Positions 60,233-64,000 of a stretch of 64,000 nucleotides of DNA are shown here, piece after piece. Each line of letters starts with the position of its first letter. Position 1 is the stretch's first letter. A program made the translations under genes and the position numbers. Below the pieces are notes generated by a model. The model saw only the letters and a list, made by a program, of their open reading frames with translations. It did not search any database and was not told the DNA's origin. This DNA comes from Anaerotruncus massiliensis (ex Togo et al. 2026) (GTDB taxonomy: Bacteria > Bacillota > Clostridia > Oscillospirales > Ruminococcaceae). Location of the stretch: positions 915,501-979,500 of the forward strand of contig NZ_LT962687.1 in NCBI RefSeq assembly GCF_900199635.1, written 5' to 3'.

Positions 60233-61576
60233 ATGAAACTGAATTTCAACAAACGGGATACGACCATGGCCGTCTACGCGTTTCTGGTGCTGGCGGCGGC
60301 GATCCTCTTCTACGGGCTGCTGAACAATTTTCCGGTGGTGGGCAGGGCGTTTTCGACGGTGTTGGGGCTGATTTCCCCCTTCATCTATGCGTTCGGCATC
60401 GCCTACATCCTCAATCCGATCTTGAAATTTATCGAGCGCGCCATCCTCTCCCCCCTGCTCGGAAAGCACGTCAGCGGCAAGTGCATCCGCGCGGTCGCGG
60501 TGCTGCTGACCTTCCTGTTCGCGGCGGGGGTGATCGCGGTCTTCGTCATGATCGTCATCCCGCAGCTGATCTCGAGCATCACGGGGCTCGTCTACAGGCT
60601 TTCCCGCTACCTCAATTCGCCCGACACCTGGCTGCCGCGCCTGCTGGCGCTCTTCCCCGACCTCGACCTTGACGCCACGATCTCGAACGCGCTCAGGCAG
60701 TACGCCGACACGATCCTGAACTCGACCGTCTCGATGATGAAGCAGCTGCTTCCCTGGCTCGTCTCGGCGTCCACCAGCTTTGCGTCGGGGCTCCTCAGCA
60801 CGGTGGTGGGCATCATCATCTCGGTCTACATGCTGCTCGACAAGGAGCGGTTCTGCGCGGGCTGCAAAAAGGTTTGGTACGCCATCCTTCCGCAGCAGCG
60901 CGCCGACTGGCTGCTTGACCTGACCGCCGAGGCCAACCGGGTGTTCGGCGGCTTCATCAGCGGGAAGATCCTCGACTCCCTCATCATCGGCATCCTCTGC
61001 TTTTTGGGGATGACCCTCTTCAAGATGCCCAACGCGATGCTCATTTCGGTCATCGTGGGGGTCACCAACGTTATCCCCTATTTCGGGCCGTTTATCGGCG
61101 CGATCCCCTCGTTTTTCATCATCCTGATCGACGCGCCGATCAAGGCGCTGTGGTTCCTCGTTTTCATCCTCATCCTCCAGCAGTTCGACGGCAACATCCT
61201 CGGCCCCAAAATCCTCGGGGACTCTACGGGGCTTTCGGCCTTCTGGGTCATCTTCGCGATCATGCTGTTCGGCGGCCTCTACGGGTTCATCGGGATGTTT
61301 TTGGGCGTGCCCGTCTTCTCGGTGGTCTACATGCTCATCTGGCGGTTCGTCGACGCGCGGCTGGCCGCCCGCGGCATGCCGCTGGAACTGGTGAGCTACA
61401 GCGCGCCCGACTCGCCCATCCCGCAGGGCTCGAAAAAGCAGAAGCCCGCCCGGCGCGGCGCGCCGGGCATGCTGCGCGGGGCGCACGTCTCCCGCATCGG
61501 GCCGCCGCGCCGCAAAAAAACGGACGAGCCGGAGGACGCCTCCGGCGGGCGGGAAAACGACTCGACCGATGCGTGA
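60233..61576 (+). CDS. AI-2E family transporter
   Basis: A 447-residue AI-2E (TqsA/PerM-type) exporter with 6-8 membrane helices and the central amphipathic region typical of the family; IVGVTNVIPYFGPFIGAIPS and the final GGLYGFIGMFLGVPVF are the recognisable blocks. Substrate uncertain. The C-terminus (~60 residues) is a basic, disordered cytoplasmic tail. Confidence 0.92.
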   Translation: MKLNFNKRDTTMAVYAFLVLAAAILFYGLLNNFPVVGRAFSTVLGLISPFIYAFGIAYILNPILKFIERAILSPLLGKHVSGKCIRAVAVLLTFLFAAGVIAVFVMIVIPQLISSITGLVYRLSRYLNSPDTWLPRLLALFPDLDLDATISNALRQYADTILNSTVSMMKQLLPWLVSASTSFASGLLSTVVGIIISVYMLLDKERFCAGCKKVWYAILPQQRADWLLDLTAEANRVFGGFISGKILDSLIIGILCFLGMTLFKMPNAMLISVIVGVTNVIPYFGPFIGAIPSFFIILIDAPIKALWFLVFILILQQFDGNILGPKILGDSTGLSAFWVIFAIMLFGGLYGFIGMFLGVPVFSVVYMLIWRFVDARLAARGMPLELVSYSAPDSPIPQGSKKQKPARRGAPGMLRGAHVSRIGPPRRKKTDEPEDASGGRENDSTDA

Positions 61577-61692
61577 ACAAACTGTGAAGAAAGATGAATC
61601 TTTTGTTAAGATTTGCCGGTTTCCTCTCGCGCTGAGGAAAAGTGTGATAGAATACTCTATACAAAATGCGGCATCGAAAGTGAGGACTGACT

Positions 61693-63354
61693 GTGAAGGT
61701 CAAACGGTACAAGCTGGTTACCTACCTTGTCATTACCCTTGGCATCTGCCTCTATATCTTTTTTGAGGCGCCCAATCTCAACCCCTTCTTCTATTCGGAC
61801 GGCGCCTTCTTCTGGGCGGTGGTCATCACCCTCTATGTCGGCGCGTGGGCGCTCATGCATTTCGGGGAGCTGACCTTCCAGTTCACCGACCGCAGCGAGC
61901 GGCCGTTCAACTATGTGCCAAACGAGAAGTTCCCCCGCTGGACCAAGCTCCTGCTTGCGCTGCCGTGGGTGTTTTTCATCGTGGTGCTGGTCGGCTCCTC
62001 CTTCATCTTCAACTGGAAGGCCTTCCGCGACCAGCTCGGCACCTCCGAGGTGGTCGAGTTTTCCGCGAGCATGCAGGCGGTCGACCTCAACCAGGTGCCG
62101 GTCGTAGACCAGGAGCTGGCCGTGCGGCTGGCCGACAAGAAGCTCGGCGAGCGCGCGGGGCTCGGCAGCCAGGTGCGCCTGGGCAGCAACGACGCGACGA
62201 TCCAGCGGGTGGACGGCAAGCTCGTGTGGGCGGTGCCGCTCTACCATTCCGGCCTCTTCAAGTGGCTGACCAACATGTCGGGCACCCCGGGCTATATCCT
62301 CGTGTCCGCCACCGATGTGAACGACGTGCAGTACGTCGAAAATTTCAAGGTGAAATACCAGCCGGGCAACTACCTGCTGCACGACCTGACGAGGCACACC
62401 CGCTTCTTCGGGGCGTGGTTCGACGGGATCACCGACCCCTCCTTTGAGATCGCCGACGACGGCCAGCCCTACTGGATCTATACGACCTACCGCAACCGGC
62501 GCGGCTTCAGCCTCCCCGAGGCGACGGGCGCGTGGGTGGTCAATGCGACCACCGGCGAGATGGAAAAGTATACGATCGACACGATCCCCGAATGGGTCGA
62601 CCGCATCCAGCCGGAGGACTTCATCATCCGCCAGATCAACAACAAGGGCGAGTACGTGCGCGGCTGGCTCAACTTCGCGGACAAGGACAAATACCGCGCC
62701 TCGGCCGGGCACATGATCATCTACAACAACGACCGCTGCTACCTCTTCACCGGCATGACGAGCGTGGGCGGGGACGACAGCGCGATCGGGTTCATCATGG
62801 TCGACATGGTCACCAAGGAATCGATCGTCTACCAGATGCCGGGCGCGACCGAGATGGCGGCGCAGGGCTCGGCGGAGGGCAAGGTCCAGCACCTGGGCTA
62901 CGACGCGACCTTCCCGCTCATCCTGAACGTCGAGGGCCAGCCGACCTACTTCATGGCGCTCAAGGACCAGAGCCGCCTCATCAAGCAGTATGCCTTCGTA
63001 TCGGTCGCCAACTATTCGATCGTCGGCACGGGCGAGACGATTCCGCTCGCGCTGCGCGACTACCAGCAGGGGCTCAAGAATTCGGGCATCGCGGGGGTCG
63101 CGCCGCCCGCCTCGGAGCAGGCCGTGGTCACCGGGACGGTCGAGCGCATCGCCTCGGAGGTGAGCGGCGGGGATACGGTCTACAAGATGATCCTCGCGGA
63201 GCACCCCGACAAGATCTTCACGGTCCCCGCGCTCGTCTCAGACGAGCTGGCGCTCACCCGCGAGGGGGACCGCGTCAAGATCGAATACACCGAGGGCGAT
63301 GGGATCATCAGCCAGGCCACCGTGTTCGACAACCTCGCCTACACCCAAAAATAA
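61693..63354 (+). CDS. Membrane-anchored protein with large outer domain, unknown function
   Basis: A 553-residue protein. Three hydrophobic helices near the N-terminus (about residues 7-23, 34-55 and 89-108), then ~440 residues presumably outside the membrane. The outer part has repeated beta-strand/Gly-Asp turns (GTPGYILVSATDVNDVQ, MIIYNNDRCYLFTGMTSVG) and recalls PepSY-like or propeller modules, but I do not recognise a named family. GTG start at 61693, seven bases after GAGG. Single gene with terminator. It ends just before ptsI. Confidence 0.8.
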   Translation: MKVKRYKLVTYLVITLGICLYIFFEAPNLNPFFYSDGAFFWAVVITLYVGAWALMHFGELTFQFTDRSERPFNYVPNEKFPRWTKLLLALPWVFFIVVLVGSSFIFNWKAFRDQLGTSEVVEFSASMQAVDLNQVPVVDQELAVRLADKKLGERAGLGSQVRLGSNDATIQRVDGKLVWAVPLYHSGLFKWLTNMSGTPGYILVSATDVNDVQYVENFKVKYQPGNYLLHDLTRHTRFFGAWFDGITDPSFEIADDGQPYWIYTTYRNRRGFSLPEATGAWVVNATTGEMEKYTIDTIPEWVDRIQPEDFIIRQINNKGEYVRGWLNFADKDKYRASAGHMIIYNNDRCYLFTGMTSVGGDDSAIGFIMVDMVTKESIVYQMPGATEMAAQGSAEGKVQHLGYDATFPLILNVEGQPTYFMALKDQSRLIKQYAFVSVANYSIVGTGETIPLALRDYQQGLKNSGIAGVAPPASEQAVVTGTVERIASEVSGGDTVYKMILAEHPDKIFTVPALVSDELALTREGDRVKIEYTEGDGIISQATVFDNLAYTQK

Positions 63355-63360
63355 GCAGCA

Positions 63361-63395
63361 GGGGTCCCGCGAAACCGCGGGGCCCCCTTCTTTTC
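63361..63395 (+). terminator. Terminator before ptsI
   Basis: 11-bp stem GGGGTCCCGCG/CGCGGGGCCCC (one G-U) followed by CTTCTTTT. Confidence 0.75.
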
Positions 63396-63441
63396 CCGGC
63401 GGGGCGTTTCGTCCGGAACCGCTTTTTTCGCCCTGTTTTTG

Positions 63442-63470
63442 TTGACAGAACAGGTTTGCCTCACTATAAT
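63442..63470 (+). promoter_or_regulatory. Consensus promoter of ptsI
   Basis: TTGACA (63442-63447), 17-bp spacer, TATAAT (63465-63470): the only promoter in the window matching both hexamers perfectly. Confidence 0.9.
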
Positions 63471-63541
63471 GGAAGAAATCCGGGCGATGTATTGAAATAC
63501 CGCTTTAAACTATAAAATTCACACGGGAGGAGGGATGGACG

Positions 63542-64000
63542 ATGGAGAGGCTAACGGGCATCGGCGGGAGCGGCGGGCTCGTGTTCGGGCGGCTGCATTT
63601 CTTCGACAACTCGGTGCGCCAGGTGGGGCCCTGCCCGGCCGCCGACAGCCGCGTGGAGCTGGAGCGGTTCGAGGCGGCGCGCGCGGAGACGCTCGGCATC
63701 CTCGACGCGCTGCAGCTGCGCGCGCAGGAGGAGGCGGGCCCCGACGAGGCTCGCATTTTTGAAATCCATCGGATCATGCTGACCGATCCCGACTTCGAGG
63801 ACCGGGTGACCGACCGGATCGTCCGGCAGGGCCTGACCGCGGAATACGCGGTGCAGGAAGCCGGACGGGAACTTGCGCAGATGCTGGCGGCGATGGACGA
63901 CGCCTACATGCGGGAACGCAGCGCGGACGTGACCGACGTGTGCAACGGGGTCATGCGGCGGCTGCGCGGCGAAAAGGAGGCGGATCTGCCGGGGCGCGGT
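63542..64000 (+). CDS. ptsI: Phosphoenolpyruvate-protein phosphotransferase (PTS enzyme I), N-terminal part
   Basis: The first 153 residues of PTS enzyme I; the rest lies beyond the right edge. Enzyme I takes phosphate from PEP and passes it to HPr in sugar uptake. Visible blocks are GIGGSGGLVFGRLHF, EARIFEIHRIMLTDP and YMRERSADVTDV. The catalytic His is further on. The ATG at 63542 follows GAGG by eight bases. No ptsH precedes it here. Confidence 0.88.
   Translation, partial: MERLTGIGGSGGLVFGRLHFFDNSVRQVGPCPAADSRVELERFEAARAETLGILDALQLRAQEEAGPDEARIFEIHRIMLTDPDFEDRVTDRIVRQGLTAEYAVQEAGRELAQMLAAMDDAYMRERSADVTDVCNGVMRRLRGEKEADLPGRG

Overview
The window reads as chromosome of a GC-rich, spore-forming, Gram-positive anaerobe of the class Clostridia, most likely an Oscillospirales/Ruminococcaceae-type gut bacterium. 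The grounds are family-level: RNase Y, a T-box leader on thrS, TIGR03960/DUF2344 radical-SAM genes, NfnAB electron bifurcation, a SpoIVFA/SpoIVFB-like pair, AGGAGG ribosome binding sites with many TTG starts, and TTGACA/TATAAT promoters. No rRNA or tRNA gene, IS element, CRISPR array or prophage was found. I see 60 protein-coding genes, two of them cut by the window edges.

Layout. 1-5.2 kb: a secreted coiled-coil protein, a zinc-ribbon membrane protein, a ferritin-like diiron protein, an XRE regulator, a C_GCAxxG_C_C redox protein coupled to a PflX-like radical-SAM activase, and a small membrane protein. 5.2-9.5 kb: a LexA-like S24 repressor with a palindromic operator, inorganic pyrophosphatase, feoB behind a perfectly nested four-way-junction sequence, and a YcxB-like protein. 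9.5-15 kb: RNase Y, a ribbon-helix-helix/small helical protein pair, a heptad-repeat protein, and T-box-controlled thrS. 15-20.4 kb: envelope and housekeeping genes (LysM-G5-M23 endopeptidase, murA, walJ/yycJ, rlmH). 20.4-29 kb: a hairpin-rich repeat island, polysaccharide deacetylase, DEAD-box helicase, a zinc-ribbon protein, a GHL10 lipoprotein and a 1272-residue GHL10-like/amidase/Big2 fusion. 29-33 kb: nfnAB and the spoIVFA/spoIVFB-like pair behind a candidate sigma-E promoter. 33-39.7 kb: two related propeller-like lipoproteins, TIGR03960 + DUF2344 radical-SAM genes, a cupin. 39.7-45.3 kb: rplS-lepB-lepB-rbgA-rnhB-yraN-dipeptidase-phosphoesterase. 45.4-52.5 kb: tig-clpP-clpX-lonA-engB proteostasis cluster. 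52.5-64 kb: lysA, a SHOCT protein, yerC, a methyltransferase, hslO, a lipoprotein, nth, two half-size chromate transporters, tspO, an AI-2E family exporter, a large membrane-anchored protein of unknown function, and the start of ptsI.

Most genes are ordinary core genes in orders known from other Firmicutes. The unusual content lies mainly between genes: a 95-bp four-way-junction sequence before feoB, 80-bp and 82-bp tandem repeat pairs, an rplS terminator apparently duplicated around a hairpin array, and a promoter embedded in a terminator. Within genes, the notable points are a phosphoesterase whose only plausible start is ATC, a FeoB lacking the G4 asparagine, and the GHL10-like/amidase fusion. 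I saw no clear new defence or mobile system. All functional calls are from reading motifs and gene order; no database search was run.
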